DNA of 64,000 nt. Source: G963664835 sp965220775 (GTDB lineage Bacteria; Chloroflexota; UBA6077; FW602-bin22; JBCLEL01). Positions within the stretch are counted from its first letter, which is position 1; each line of letters begins with the position of its first letter. A program made the position numbers and the translations under genes. The notes beneath the pieces were generated by a model. That model ran no database searches. It saw only the letters and a list, made by a program, of their open reading frames with translations, and was not told the origin of the DNA. Of this stretch, positions 1 through 10,100 are shown piece after piece. Location of the stretch: the NCBI GenBank assembly GCA_965220775.1, contig OZ244845.1:2976001-3040000 (forward strand), read 5' to 3'.

Positions 1-2
1 AT

Positions 3-44
3 TGTGCCAGTGAGCGCGGATCCATCGTGCGCGGGGCCAAGTAG
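3..44 (+). other. possible C-terminal tail of an upstream gene
   Basis: One frame is open from base 3 to a TAG at 42-44 and reads as a short basic tail (ERGSIVRGAK). It could be the end of a gene lying mostly outside the window. It is too short to identify and may be chance. Confidence 0.2.
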
Positions 45-77
45 TCAACCTAAATGCAAATATAAGGAGGATTTCCG

Positions 78-830
78 ATGAAAGTATCGCTTGATGGACA
101 GGTAGCCGTAGTCACCGGCGGCGCCGTTGGGCTGGGACGCGAGATCAGCCAAGCTTTCGCCGAAGCCGGCGCCGACATAGTGATTGGCGACATCTCCGAA
201 TCGGAGGGGCAAAAAGCCGCCGAAGAGTTGACTCAGCTTGGCCGACGCGGCATCTACGTCCAGACCGATTTAACAAAGGTTGCCGACTGCCGCAATCTTA
301 TCGCGGAGGCGGTGAGACAGCTTGGCCGGCTGGATATCCTGGTCAATAACGCCGGCATCTACCCGGCCGTTACGATACCCGATACGACCGAAGAGCTCTG
401 GGACCAGGTCTTGGACCTCAATCTGAAGGGCGCTTTTTTCTGTGCGCAAGCGGCGGCCGCGGTGATGAAAGAGCGGAAATACGGTCGCATCATTAGCATG
501 AGCTCGCAGAGCGCCCACTCCGGCAGCTTGGCCGCATGGGCCCACTACGCCGCGTCCAAGGGCGGCATAATAAGTATGAGCAAGTCGTTCGCAAGCTATC
601 TCGCGCCGCACGGCGTCACCGTGAACTGTCTAGCCCCTGGTCCGCACAGAACTTACCGCGAAGAGGAATGGAGCGAGGAATGGGAGCAGACGATGATCGA
701 TCATACTCCCGTCGGACATCTAGGCAATCCGAAAAACCTGGCCAGAACAGTCCTATTCCTGGCTTCCGAGTACGCCGACTACATAACCGGCGCCACTGTT
801 GACATAAACGGTGGTTGGTTGATGCGATAG
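78..830 (+). CDS. SDR family NAD(P)-dependent oxidoreductase
   Basis: A 250-residue classical short-chain dehydrogenase/reductase, of the FabG-like length and layout. The cofactor-binding glycine motif TGGAVGLG lies near residues 13-20, the NNAG motif follows near residue 90, and the catalytic Tyr157 and Lys161 sit in HYAASK. The C-terminal tail ends in the usual ITGATVDINGGW. It would oxidise or reduce a hydroxyl/carbonyl of a small substrate in the cytoplasm; the substrate cannot be read from sequence. The ATG at 78 is preceded by a strong ribosome binding site (aaggagg, 64-70). It is followed 102 bases later by a sugar-transport permease, so a role on an imported sugar or polyol is a reasonable inference. 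Confidence 0.9.
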   Translation: MKVSLDGQVAVVTGGAVGLGREISQAFAEAGADIVIGDISESEGQKAAEELTQLGRRGIYVQTDLTKVADCRNLIAEAVRQLGRLDILVNNAGIYPAVTIPDTTEELWDQVLDLNLKGAFFCAQAAAAVMKERKYGRIISMSSQSAHSGSLAAWAHYAASKGGIISMSKSFASYLAPHGVTVNCLAPGPHRTYREEEWSEEWEQTMIDHTPVGHLGNPKNLARTVLFLASEYADYITGATVDINGGWLMR

Positions 831-932
831 GCCGTCTCATACCCATCGGACTTGAGCGTCTGGTGGACTTGACGCTTATGCATCAAGAAATTCGGGCGGG
901 GTCTACGGCCTGAAGGACGTCATTTTCGACCG

Positions 933-1748
933 ATGTCCAGCCGAATAACCAGTTTACCGACTTCGCTAGGACTGCATTTCGCCCTGGCGACGATTTCGTT
1001 TCTGTTTCTTTTGCCGATCATCGTCGTCATTCGCAACTCGTTTGCGTCCTACCGCGAGTTACGCGACAACCCCTTTTTCGTCCCCACCGCCATCGATTTC
1101 AGAGGATATCTCGACGTTTGGGAACGCGCGAATATTCCGAACTCCGGCCTCAACACCATAGTGATTACCGGCACAACCGTCCTGTTGGTCTTGTTGCTGG
1201 GATCGATGGCCGCGTTCGCGTTCTCTCGCCTCGGTTTTCCAGGACAAAACCAGCTATTCCTGCTGTTTATGCTCGCCCTGATGCTTCCATCGGCCACGCT
1301 CATGGTCCCGTTGTTCAGAATGAACCTAGCGCTCGGCACCCACAATACATACTTGTCCGTGATAGGACCTTACATAGCGCTGGGATTGCCTCTGGGAATA
1401 TTGCTGTTCAAATTCTACTTCGACACGCTCCCGCGCGAGCTTGAGGACTCGGCCCACGTCGATGGAGCGTCCACATTCACCATCTACCGACATATATTGT
1501 TACCGCTTGCCAGGCCGGTCCTCGCGGCAGTTGCGATCTTCCAATTCCTCACTACCTGGAACGAGTTCGTATTAGCCGGCTTATTCCTGACCAAGCAACA
1601 CATGTACACGCTAACGGTCACGGCGATGATGCACAGAGGCAACAGCTTCACCTTGTTCGTGATCATTACGCTGCCTGTCGCAGTATTCTTTCTTCTGACG
1701 CAACGACAGTTTATCTCCGGCCTGACCGCCGGCGCATTGAAGGGTTAG
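933..1748 (+). CDS. carbohydrate ABC transporter permease, MalG type
   Basis: A 271-residue inner-membrane permease of the binding-protein-dependent sugar importer family (MalG/UgpE side). It has about six hydrophobic segments, starting with one at residues 14-34, and the cytoplasmic EAA loop is clear near residue 170 (DSAHVDGASTFTIYRHILLP), the site that docks on the ATPase. The C-terminus GLTAGALKG is typical of this half. Its MalF-type partner and binding protein are not next to it; the gene upstream is an SDR, so the partners probably lie left of the window. No strong ribosome binding site precedes the ATG; aaggacg is 15 bases upstream. Length is normal for the family. Confidence 0.88.
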   Translation: MSSRITSLPTSLGLHFALATISFLFLLPIIVVIRNSFASYRELRDNPFFVPTAIDFRGYLDVWERANIPNSGLNTIVITGTTVLLVLLLGSMAAFAFSRLGFPGQNQLFLLFMLALMLPSATLMVPLFRMNLALGTHNTYLSVIGPYIALGLPLGILLFKFYFDTLPRELEDSAHVDGASTFTIYRHILLPLARPVLAAVAIFQFLTTWNEFVLAGLFLTKQHMYTLTVTAMMHRGNSFTLFVIITLPVAVFFLLTQRQFISGLTAGALKG

Positions 1749-1859
1749 ATCGGGAGGGCGGTAATCCTATCAGTGCGCAATTCAAGCTCGCGCACACCTA
1801 CCAACGACCAGTCAACATAAACTTGCCGAGCCCCAAATTGGATATGCAATTTGTAGACC

Positions 1860-2315
1860 GATGGCCGAGGGCGGAATGAGAAAATGTAGCGCGGGGGCTT
1901 GTCCCCCGCTGGGAGCGGGTGGGGCGTGGCAGAATCCGCCGTGCCAACTCGCTGTACCAAGCCACAACTCCGGCTTTTCATACCTTCGTGTGCCGGCGCC
2001 AGCCGGCACGAGCGATTGGTACGAAAGCATGTCCCGCACTCCGATCCGGGATCATTCCCGGCGCCGGTCGGCGACACCAACCACCGTCGCCCGAACAACG
2101 ACAACCCAGGGTCCCAAGAGAAATGTAGCGCTGGGGCTTGTCCCCAGCTAGGGGTGGGGTGGGGTGGCACAGACGACACCTGACCCTTCCATCAACCAAT
2201 GCACCCAATTTTCATACCTTCGTGTGCCGGCGCCAGCCGGCATGGGCGATTGGTACGAAAATACGCGCCTCCCGAAACGCCGGGCAGGCCCCGTCATTCC
2301 CGCGAAAGCTGGAAT
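1860..2315. repeat. R1 dispersed-repeat mosaic (left part, interrupted by IS30)
   Basis: Non-coding block made of modules that recur throughout the window: the 'atgtagcgcgggggcttgtc' module at about 1885, the palindromic hairpin at 1974-2030, a second partial copy at about 2122, another hairpin at 2211-2264, and the start of a 'cattcccgcgaaagc' module at 2293. The last module is cut at 2315 by the IS30-type element and resumes at 3348. No gene is supported here. Confidence 0.85.
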
Positions 2316-3304
2316 GTGGATTCACATTTGAAGTGCAACACTTGGTTCCAGAATTTCTCAGCGGGAGTATTGTAGCCGAGGCATTTACGCGGGGTATTGT
2401 TGTAAGCCTGCACCAACTGGGTAAACCGTTCGTCCGGCAGGGTGGCCAGGTCGGTCTTGCGGGGCAGGGTGCGTCGCAAGCGACCGATGGCGTTCTCGAT
2501 GCCACCCTTCTGCCAAGGAGAGCGGGTATCGCAGAAGAAGGTCTGGAAGCCGAGGGCATGTAGTTGGTGATGTTGGGCGAACTCGGTGCCGTTGTCGAAA
2601 GTAATGGTCTGACGCCACTGAGGAGGGAGAGGGCCGAGAATGGAAGACATGTAGTTGGCAATAGGGTGAGCTTCTTTAGAAGAGGATTTGGCTGCTAAGA
2701 GGAGACGAGAGTGACGCTCGTGGAGGGTGAGAACGGCCTGACCGTAGGTGCTGAAGAGGATAAGGTCGGCTTCCCAATGGCCTGGGGTTCGACGATCCTC
2801 GGCGGAGTGAGGACGTTCCGCGAGGGGGCGTCTAAGGCTAATGAAAGAAGCGGGACTGGAGGCTTTAGGCTTCCTGTGGCCGCGTTTGGACTTGGCCTTG
2901 GGGAGGTAGTGTCGCCAGGAGTAGTTCTTCTTGCGAGCGATCTGAGAGTAGATGAATCGGTAGATGGATTCGTGGGAGATGACGTTGAGTCCGGCTTCGC
3001 GGGCAAGCCGGCCGGCAACCTGCTGAGGAGACCAGCCCTGGGCGAGGCGCTCAAGGACGCGTACGCGCAGGCCGGCGTCACGATCTAGGCGTGAACCGGA
3101 CCAACGACGGGCCCGGGTCTGCTGATGGGCATAGGAGGGCAAGTAGCCACTGGAGCGTGACGCATTTCTCTTCAGCTCTCGAGCAACTGACGATGGCGCG
3201 CGATCCAGATTTGCAGCGATTTGCCGGAGCGAGGATCCGGCTGCACGTAATCGGGCAATTTCACACCGTTCTTCAATGGAGATCTGTTTTTATTGGAATC
3301 CCAT
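2294..3304 (-). pseudogene. IS30-family transposase with a nonsense codon near its start
   Basis: The frame encodes a complete IS30-type transposase: an N-terminal helix-turn-helix (SIEERCEIARLRAAGSS near residues 8-24), then the DDE integrase core with GHWEADLI, TFDNGTEF and the glutamate in PWQKGGIENAIGR. The natural ATG at 3304 is followed after four codons by TAA (3290-3292). The open frame that remains from a TTG at 3142 to 2294 lacks the DNA-binding helix-turn-helix. The stop codon (2294-2296) lies about 20 bases outside the element, so the last residues are read from flanking repeat DNA. The element is probably inactive unless the TAA is a sequencing error. Confidence 0.85.
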
Positions 3305-3347
3305 GGCAACACCTCAATAAAGTGTTGCACTTCGTTTGTGAACTTAG
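2316..3347 (-). mobile_element. IS30-family insertion sequence, inserted in an R1 repeat
   Basis: An element of about 1.03 kb carries one DDE transposase. Its ends hold an inverted repeat: 2321-2343 matches the reverse complement of 3320-3342 at 20 of 23 positions (core GAAGTGCAACACTT). The pentamer ggaat stands immediately outside both ends (2311-2315 and 3348-3352). Joining the flanks across the element rebuilds a normal copy of the R1 module found intact at 18990 and 46310, so the insertion site is certain to within a few bases. IS30 elements usually make 2-3 bp duplications, so part of the pentamer may be chance. Confidence 0.9.
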
Positions 3348-3664
3348 GGAATCCAGAGGGGAGGGGTGGCACCAACCACACCCAAACACTTCCATCGACC
3401 AATGCACCCACTTTTCATACCTTCGTGTGCCGGCGCCGGCCGGCGACACTAGTCGAAAGATCCGACCGGATGATGCGAACTCAGGTCCGTCCGGCGTTGC
3501 ACCGGCCCTGGTCAGAGGATACTTGCACGGATCGAATTTGCAAAACAAAACCTGGATCAGTCGATCGCTCCCACATATAGATCCCACCTCAAGCCTCCAA
3601 TCCGGCAACTCTGAGGTGTGTTATTCTGAGCGCTACCTAGAATCGCCGTGGAGGGTCTCGCCAT
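3348..3664. repeat. R1 repeat remainder and upstream region of the first GH36-like gene
   Basis: Bases 3348-3460 continue the R1 module broken by the IS30 element, ending in half of the palindromic hairpin (about 3411-3460). From about 3461 to 3664 there is unique sequence upstream of the glycoside hydrolase gene; no convincing promoter or operator could be picked out by eye. Confidence 0.7.
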
Positions 3665-6600
3665 ATGTTTCCAGAAAAGTGGAAGTCAGCCGACTGGCAC
3701 GAGTCAGAAGAATGCTACGTAACGCAGGAAGGCGACATCTTCCGCATCGGCAACTCGCTGATCGAGCGGACCCTGTCGCAGGAAGGGGGCCGGCTTCGAA
3801 CCGTCGCCATCACGAACAAGATCACCGGCCATACTTGGACCTTGAACACCAATGCAGAGGCGCGCGCGACGTTCGCCGCTTCTTCGTCCCGGATAGAGAT
3901 CCCCCTCTGGCGCTACTCCCCCGGAACGTCCCACGCAGTAGACCCTGACGAGGACGCCGGCTTCAGGCAGGGTTTCCACCGGCCGGACCTCGTAGACACC
4001 GACTGGCAATCAATAGAATGTTTCACTTCCATCGGCGAAAAGAGCGACCCGGCCCAACCCGGCTACGGCTGGTTTCGCACCACGTTCGAGCTACCCGGCG
4101 AGGCGCAAGGACAGCCGATCGGTATTGCGGTCGGCGGTTACGACAACGAGGACTGGCAGTATTACCGTGTGTTCGTCAACGGTGAAGAAGTCGGCGCCCG
4201 AGAGCTGAGCGGCCGCTGGCGAGAGCCTACCCCGTTCGTCCTGGAGCCCGATCATCCAGCCTACAGGGCACTGCAGTTCGGTGGCAAGAATCTACTGGCC
4301 GTTCAGGCCGGCCGTATGAACAAGCTCACACCAGAAATGGACCCGGCCGAGTCTGTTCGCTATTTCTTCCGAAGCCGCCTGGTCGATCAGTTTGTTACCG
4401 TTGGCATTCCGACAACAGAGTCGAGCGATTTTCGACTCAAAGAGTACTGGCCGGCAATATACGGCTTGCCGCCGGCAAACCCCACCGCCAAGACCGAAGC
4501 CGGCTACTATCCTCTCCGTCACTGGGCTTCCGGTGGCGACCGAGACTGGATGTGGTGCATGTTCTGGGCCGAAGACGAGGCCGCGAACGTCCAGGTCATC
4601 TACCACTTTCAGATCAGGTCCGGCGAGCCTCTCATCCGCAAGAAAGTCGAGGTGCGGAACCTTAGCGACGAGCCAAAGCTACTGCTCGATATAGACGTCG
4701 AGGATTTTCAAATCGACGGCACCACAACCGAAGGCGGCCACGGCTACCCCGTCCTTCTCGACGATCAAGGGTTCTCCGCGCTTGAGCACCCGGCCGGCGT
4801 AAATCAGGGACTCGGCGACGCCGTCCGGCTTCGCCACTTCCCCGGCCTGACCCTCGTCTCAGAGCAGGGAACGATGAGCAAGGAGTCAGTCCTGGGCGTT
4901 ACTGAAGCAGGTCAGGCAAGGGAAGGCTTCCTCGACTACCTGCGAAAAAAGGGTCGGCGTCAGGAACGATGGGTCTCCGTATACGACCCTCCCGGCATCA
5001 CCGACGGCTATATGAACCCTCATCACACCCGATATCACGTGACGGAACAGATGGTGCTGGACAGCATAGACATGTTGGATCGGCTCCGCGCTCACGGGAT
5101 CACGATGGACTACTACTTCATCGACGTCGGATGGCAGGACCACTTCACCGACCTGAAGCGGCTCCACGCCGACCGGTTCCCAAACGGCGCCACCCCGTTA
5201 CTGAAACGCCTGGATGACATCGGCGCCGAGTTTGGGTTATGGTTTTCCACCACCTACGCGCCGTGGTCCTGCGGGGATTACCCGCCTGTCCAAGAATGTA
5301 TGACACCGAACGGAAGTCGGAACGCTTGGGGAGCCGGCGGGCTGTGCATGGCGGCCGAACCCTACCGCACCATTTTCCGGGATGCGATCCTTCATCACGT
5401 CATTCACAACAGGGTCCGCTCGCTAAAATTCGATATGGCGCGGTACTACTGCAACAGCACCGACCACGGTCACCTTCCCGGCAAGTACTCGGTGGAAGCG
5501 CAGTTCGACAGCATGGTCGAAACCGCACGCGCCGTCACCGAGGTGTGCCCGGACGTCTTCATAATCTGGTATTGGGGCCACGTATCGCCGTTCTGGATGC
5601 TCTACGGAGACACCATCCAGGACAAGGGATTGAAGGGCGAAGCGGTCGCCGTGTCTAGCTACCCCAGCGGGATTTACAGAGCCAGCGTCACTCTCAACCA
5701 GGATCAGTTTGCCCAGTACGCGAAATTTCTGCCTCTCATCGTTCACGATAGCCTGGGAATCTGGATCGGCGACATGCCTCACCGCAACCGGATCGGCGTA
5801 GAGCATTGGCAAGACGCTTGGATCATGGATACGGCCCGCGGCAGCCTCTTCAATCAGCCGTGGGGCACATTGTCGCTGTTCGAGGCCGAAGACGTTGATT
5901 TCTACGCCGAGTGGTACGACTTCATGCGCGAGAATTGGCGCCTGTATCTCAACACCCGGCCGGTCATCGGCAACCCAGCCAAGGGCGAAGTCTACGGCTA
6001 CGCCGGCGGCTTGGGCGACCACGCCATCGTTTCGGTGAATAACCCGACCTTCGAACCTGCCGAAGTGTGCATCCGCTTGGACGAGGAGATTGCCCTCAGG
6101 CCCACCAACGTCGGGTTCGTCGTGCGCCAACGCCACCGCGAGCACGGGATTATCGACCCGCCCAGCGGATCTAGATTCGCCTACGGAGACGAAATCGCGC
6201 TCTCGGTAAGGCCGTTTGAAGTAGTCGTCCTCGAAATTGGCGAGAATCTGGATGTCGTGGGATGGCCGACCCGCCTAGCACCCCAGATCGTCCAGACGCG
6301 GCATATCGAGCACCACGCCGAGCAAGTCTCAGCCGGCGCGGTATCGCTTGAAACGCCACCACCTCCACCCTATACGCAGGTGGCCGGCCACGTCGAGAAG
6401 GCTATCAGCGGCCGGCTCCGGCTCCCAGAGATCGATTCGCCGAGCACGTTGGCAATAATTACCAGACAGAGTCGAGATGGTATCCATTGGTATCACAAAG
6501 AGATACATCGAATTATCAAGCTCCGAGCTTGGGTGGGCGATCAGGAATTAGACTGTGAGACCGTACCTGAACACTGGGTTGCCAGCGGCCCAGGCAGTCC

Positions 6601-6736
6601 ATGGCTGGTATTCAAGTTGCCTATTCAACCTGATCATGGCGGTCATACCGTCAGATTCGAGGTGCTCGCGCTACTTCCCGAGGACGTGGAGTGCCGAATC
6701 GAAACCCTGCTATACCACGAGTGGTGGAGTTCCTGA
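3665..6736 (+). CDS. GH36/melibiase-like glycoside hydrolase, paralogue 1
   Basis: A 1023-residue protein with no signal peptide, so probably cytoplasmic. Residues 1-60 form a family-specific start (MFPEKWKSADWH). Residues about 130-215 look like a galactose-binding-type beta-sandwich (GGYDNEDWQYYRVFVNG). A TIM barrel of the GH36/GH31 kind follows, with DYYFIDVGWQD (Asp487), FGLWFSTTY, and LKFDMARYYCNS, whose Asp590 is the likely nucleophile; Asp703 in IWIGDMPHRNR is a candidate acid/base. A beta domain closes the protein. By family knowledge it should hydrolyse alpha-galactosyl-like linkages; the exact substrate is unknown. It is the first of three adjacent paralogues, and a 347-bp R2 element separates it from the second. 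Confidence 0.72.
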   Translation: MFPEKWKSADWHESEECYVTQEGDIFRIGNSLIERTLSQEGGRLRTVAITNKITGHTWTLNTNAEARATFAASSSRIEIPLWRYSPGTSHAVDPDEDAGFRQGFHRPDLVDTDWQSIECFTSIGEKSDPAQPGYGWFRTTFELPGEAQGQPIGIAVGGYDNEDWQYYRVFVNGEEVGARELSGRWREPTPFVLEPDHPAYRALQFGGKNLLAVQAGRMNKLTPEMDPAESVRYFFRSRLVDQFVTVGIPTTESSDFRLKEYWPAIYGLPPANPTAKTEAGYYPLRHWASGGDRDWMWCMFWAEDEAANVQVIYHFQIRSGEPLIRKKVEVRNLSDEPKLLLDIDVEDFQIDGTTTEGGHGYPVLLDDQGFSALEHPAGVNQGLGDAVRLRHFPGLTLVSEQGTMSKESVLGVTEAGQAREGFLDYLRKKGRRQERWVSVYDPPGITDGYMNPHHTRYHVTEQMVLDSIDMLDRLRAHGITMDYYFIDVGWQDHFTDLKRLHADRFPNGATPLLKRLDDIGAEFGLWFSTTYAPWSCGDYPPVQECMTPNGSRNAWGAGGLCMAAEPYRTIFRDAILHHVIHNRVRSLKFDMARYYCNSTDHGHLPGKYSVEAQFDSMVETARAVTEVCPDVFIIWYWGHVSPFWMLYGDTIQDKGLKGEAVAVSSYPSGIYRASVTLNQDQFAQYAKFLPLIVHDSLGIWIGDMPHRNRIGVEHWQDAWIMDTARGSLFNQPWGTLSLFEAEDVDFYAEWYDFMRENWRLYLNTRPVIGNPAKGEVYGYAGGLGDHAIVSVNNPTFEPAEVCIRLDEEIALRPTNVGFVVRQRHREHGIIDPPSGSRFAYGDEIALSVRPFEVVVLEIGENLDVVGWPTRLAPQIVQTRHIEHHAEQVSAGAVSLETPPPPPYTQVAGHVEKAISGRLRLPEIDSPSTLAIITRQSRDGIHWYHKEIHRIIKLRAWVGDQELDCETVPEHWVASGPGSPWLVFKLPIQPDHGGHTVRFEVLALLPEDVECRIETLLYHEWWSS

Positions 6737-6790
6737 CATTAATCGGCTCGAACATGGCGATGGGACATTCTTTGAGTCGCTGGATCGGAC

Positions 6791-7137
6791 GCAAGTGTTC
6801 GGACTCAGGGGTACCTGGTCCGTAATATCGTAATATCGCACCAACAAGAGTCTGCCACAGGCGAGGAACTCTGATCGGCGAGAGCTAGGAAAGGGTTGCA
6901 AGGGCGAAGCCCTTGACGGGGGATGTGGGGGTGTCCCCCACAACAAAGTTCCCCCTTCTCCTGGCCAGGAGAAGGGGGCCAGGGGGATGAGGTCGACCGG
7001 CTCGTGGACTTGACATCGATGGGTTGGAAATCACCCCTTGACCGCCAACCGAGGTCCAGAATTGCGATTCGGCCTTTCCAATTCACGAGCATGGAACAGA
7101 GAAATACACCCGAATCTGAACTGTTGCGATCGGCCTC
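6791..7137. repeat. R2 inverted-repeat element, copy a (347 bp)
   Basis: MITE-like element without a coding gene. The left end (GCAAGTGTTCGGACT) and the reverse complement of the right end (GCAACAGTTCAGATT) form imperfect terminal inverted repeats. The 8 bases outside each end are gatcggac (6783-6790) and gatcggcc (7138-7145), a 7-of-8 match consistent with an aged target-site duplication. The interior has a hairpin at about 6956-6978 around ctcctggccaggag, and is closely similar to copies at 25070 and 56442. Confidence 0.85.
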
Positions 7138-7185
7138 TGTGTACAGCCGGCCGATAACTTAGCGGGCGAGGAGGAATCGAACCCG

Positions 7186-10100
7186 ATGTTCCCGGAGAAA
7201 TGGAAATCCGCGGAATGGCACCGGCCCACCGAGTGCTACGTTCACGAAGACGGTGAAGACATCCGCATCGGGAATTCGTTGATCGAGCGCGTCCTCTCCC
7301 GTGAGGGCGGCTACCTCCAAACGAAGGCGATAACCAATAAGCGCACGGGACGCACTTGGCGGACGAACACCCGCGCAGAAGCCCGCCTATCATTCGGAGC
7401 TTGCTCTTGGCGAAGAGACGTCATCACTTGGCGATACGCCCCCGGTTCACCGCAATGGTGCGACCCTTCCGATGACATGGGACTCCAACAAGGGTTTCAT
7501 CGACCCGACCACGATGACAAAAATTGGAGCATCGCCGAGTGTCTGACCGCCGCCGACGCGCTCGGCAACGTTTGGAAAGGATTCGCCTGGTTTCGAGTTT
7601 CCATGCCACTTCCTGCCGATGCGAAGGGCAAGCAGATAACCTTCGCTCTCGGCGGCTACGATCACGAGGATTGGGAGTACTACCGGGTATTCGTCAACGG
7701 CCGGCAGATAGGCGTCCGCGAGCTGACCGGCCACTGGCGAGAGCCGGCGGCATTCGTATTGGGGCCGGACGATCCGGAATACTCGTCTCTACGCTTCGGG
7801 TCCGACAACATCCTCGCGGTCCAGGTCGGCAGACTCAACAAGCTCCTCCCCGGCACCATTGCGGATGAATCTCAGCGCTACTACTACCGTAGCCGCCTAT
7901 GCGACCAATACGTAGCGGTCGGAGAGCCGCAGCAGACAGTCGGCGCTTTCAAGCTAATCGACTATTGGCCAGACAATAGAGTTCCGATTGTTCCTGAGTC
8001 CCCCGAATACCGACCCAAGAATTGGGCAGCCGGCGGAGATAGGGACTGGACCTGGCTCACAATTTGGGCCGAAAACGAGGATGAAGAGATCCGGATCGTC
8101 CACCACTACCAGGTGCGATCAGGCGAACCCGCGATTCGAAAGAAGATTGAGATTCAGAATCTCAGCGATTCGCCGCGCCTTCTGATGGACGTATACGTCG
8201 AAGATTTCGCGCTCGACGGCACGACGACGGATGGCGGACAGGGTGACCCGGTCTTCATAGATGACGAAGCCTTCATCGCTATCGAGCACCCGGCCGGCGT
8301 CAATCAAGGGTTGGGCGCCGGCGTCAGGCTGTTCCATCTTCCTGGAAAAACGCTTGCGCCGGGCCAAGCGTTGATGAGCAACCAAGCGGTCCTCGGCGTC
8401 ACTCAAGCCGGCGACGCGCTGAACGGTTTCCACGAGTACCTTAAGGCCAACGGGAGACGCCAGGAAAAGTGGACGTCGGTTTACGATCCGTGCGGTATCA
8501 CCGACGGCTACATGAATCCTCAAGACCCAAGATACCACGTGACCGAGCAGATGGTTCTGGATAGCATCGAGATGCTCGATTCCCTCCGGTCCCGCGGTAT
8601 CACGATGGACTACTACTTTATCGACGTAGGATGGCAGGACCACTTCAAGGACCTAACTTGGTTGAAGGACGACAACTTCCCGAATGGACTCGCCAAGATA
8701 CTGGATCGGTTGGACCAAATAGGCGTCAGATTCGGATTGTGGTTCTCCACGATCTACCGGCCCTGGTCCGCCGGCAACTACCCCGACGTCCAAGGATGCG
8801 TCATCCCGAACAGCCGCAAGGGCGACGCCTATGACGACGGCCTATGCCTGGCGGCCGAGCCTTACCGAACTCTCTTCCGCGATGCCGTTCTGCACCACAT
8901 ACGCGAAAACGGAGTCAAAGGACTCAAGATAGACATGGCCAAGTACTACTGCAACAGCGCGGACCATGACCATCTTCCCGGCAAGTACTCGGTTGAATCC
9001 CAGATGGACGGTACCCTCCAGATGACCAAGCACGCGATCCGAGCCTGTCCCGACCTGTTTCTCATGTGGTATTGGGGACACCACTCGCCCTTCTGGTTGC
9101 TCTACGGAGACACCATTCAGGACAAGGGACTCAAGTGGGAAGCGGTCCAAGTCGCGAGCTGGCCGAACCCAGTCTACCGTTCGAGCGCTAGCTTGGGCCA
9201 AGACCAGTATGCCCTGTACTCGAAGTTCGTTCCCTTGATCTCGCACGATAGCTTGGGCATCTGGATCGGCGACACGATCCAGAGAAACCGCATCGGCACC
9301 GAACACTGGCGCGACGCCTGGATCCTCGAGCTAGCTCGGGGCAGCCTTCTCGACCAGCCATGGGGCAACCTCGCAACCTTCGACGGAAACGATGTCGAGT
9401 TCCTCGCTGAATGGTACGCCTTCGTGCGACACAACTGGCGGCTGTTGCTCAACGCGAAAAGTATCTTGGGCGACCCTTGGAATGCCGAAGTCTATGGATA
9501 TGCCAGTGGCGACGGTACCCACGCCTTGGTCACCATCAACAACCCAGGTTTCAAGGCTGCCAGAGTCAATCTACGACTCAACGAGGATATCGGTCTCGAG
9601 CCTGTCCGAGACGGGTTCATAGTCCGGCAACGCTACCGCCGGCGGCGCGAGATACCTCCATCGGCGGGAGTTAGGCATCAATTCAACAGTGAGGTGCGAT
9701 TGGACCTCCGTCCGTTTGAAGTCGTCGTGCTCGAGATTGGTGAGCATTTGGACAGGGTTGGATGGTCGGACCTGCCAGACCTAAGGGTCATAGACAGCAC
9801 AAACCTTCCAGTAGAGGCCCAAGGAGTGCCGGCAGACTCCATCTCATTCTCCGTGCCTGTATCCAATTCAGCGACCGGCATCGTCCGGGACCACTCGCCG
9901 AGAGCAACTATGGGGCAAGTCAAGTTGCCGGCTATCGATCAGCCGATGACACTCGGTCTTATCGCCAAGCAGACCCGCCACGGCCTTAACTGGCACCACC
10001 GCGAGGTACACGCGCTGATGAAACTCCGGGCCCAGATCGGAGAGCAGGACCTGCCCTACCAGAACGTTCCCCGCCACTGGCTTCAGAGTGGCGCGGGTAG

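Noticed and set aside
1861..2563. Short overlapping frames of 60-140 codons in R1 blocks (many places)
   Set aside because: The same frames recur wherever the repeat occurs and change reading frame between copies, as expected for non-coding repeats.
5423..6145. Long antisense frames inside the GH36-like genes (also at 8842-9306, 12767-13261)
   Set aside because: They run opposite to strongly conserved coding sequence and show no recognisable domain; GC-rich genes commonly give such shadows.
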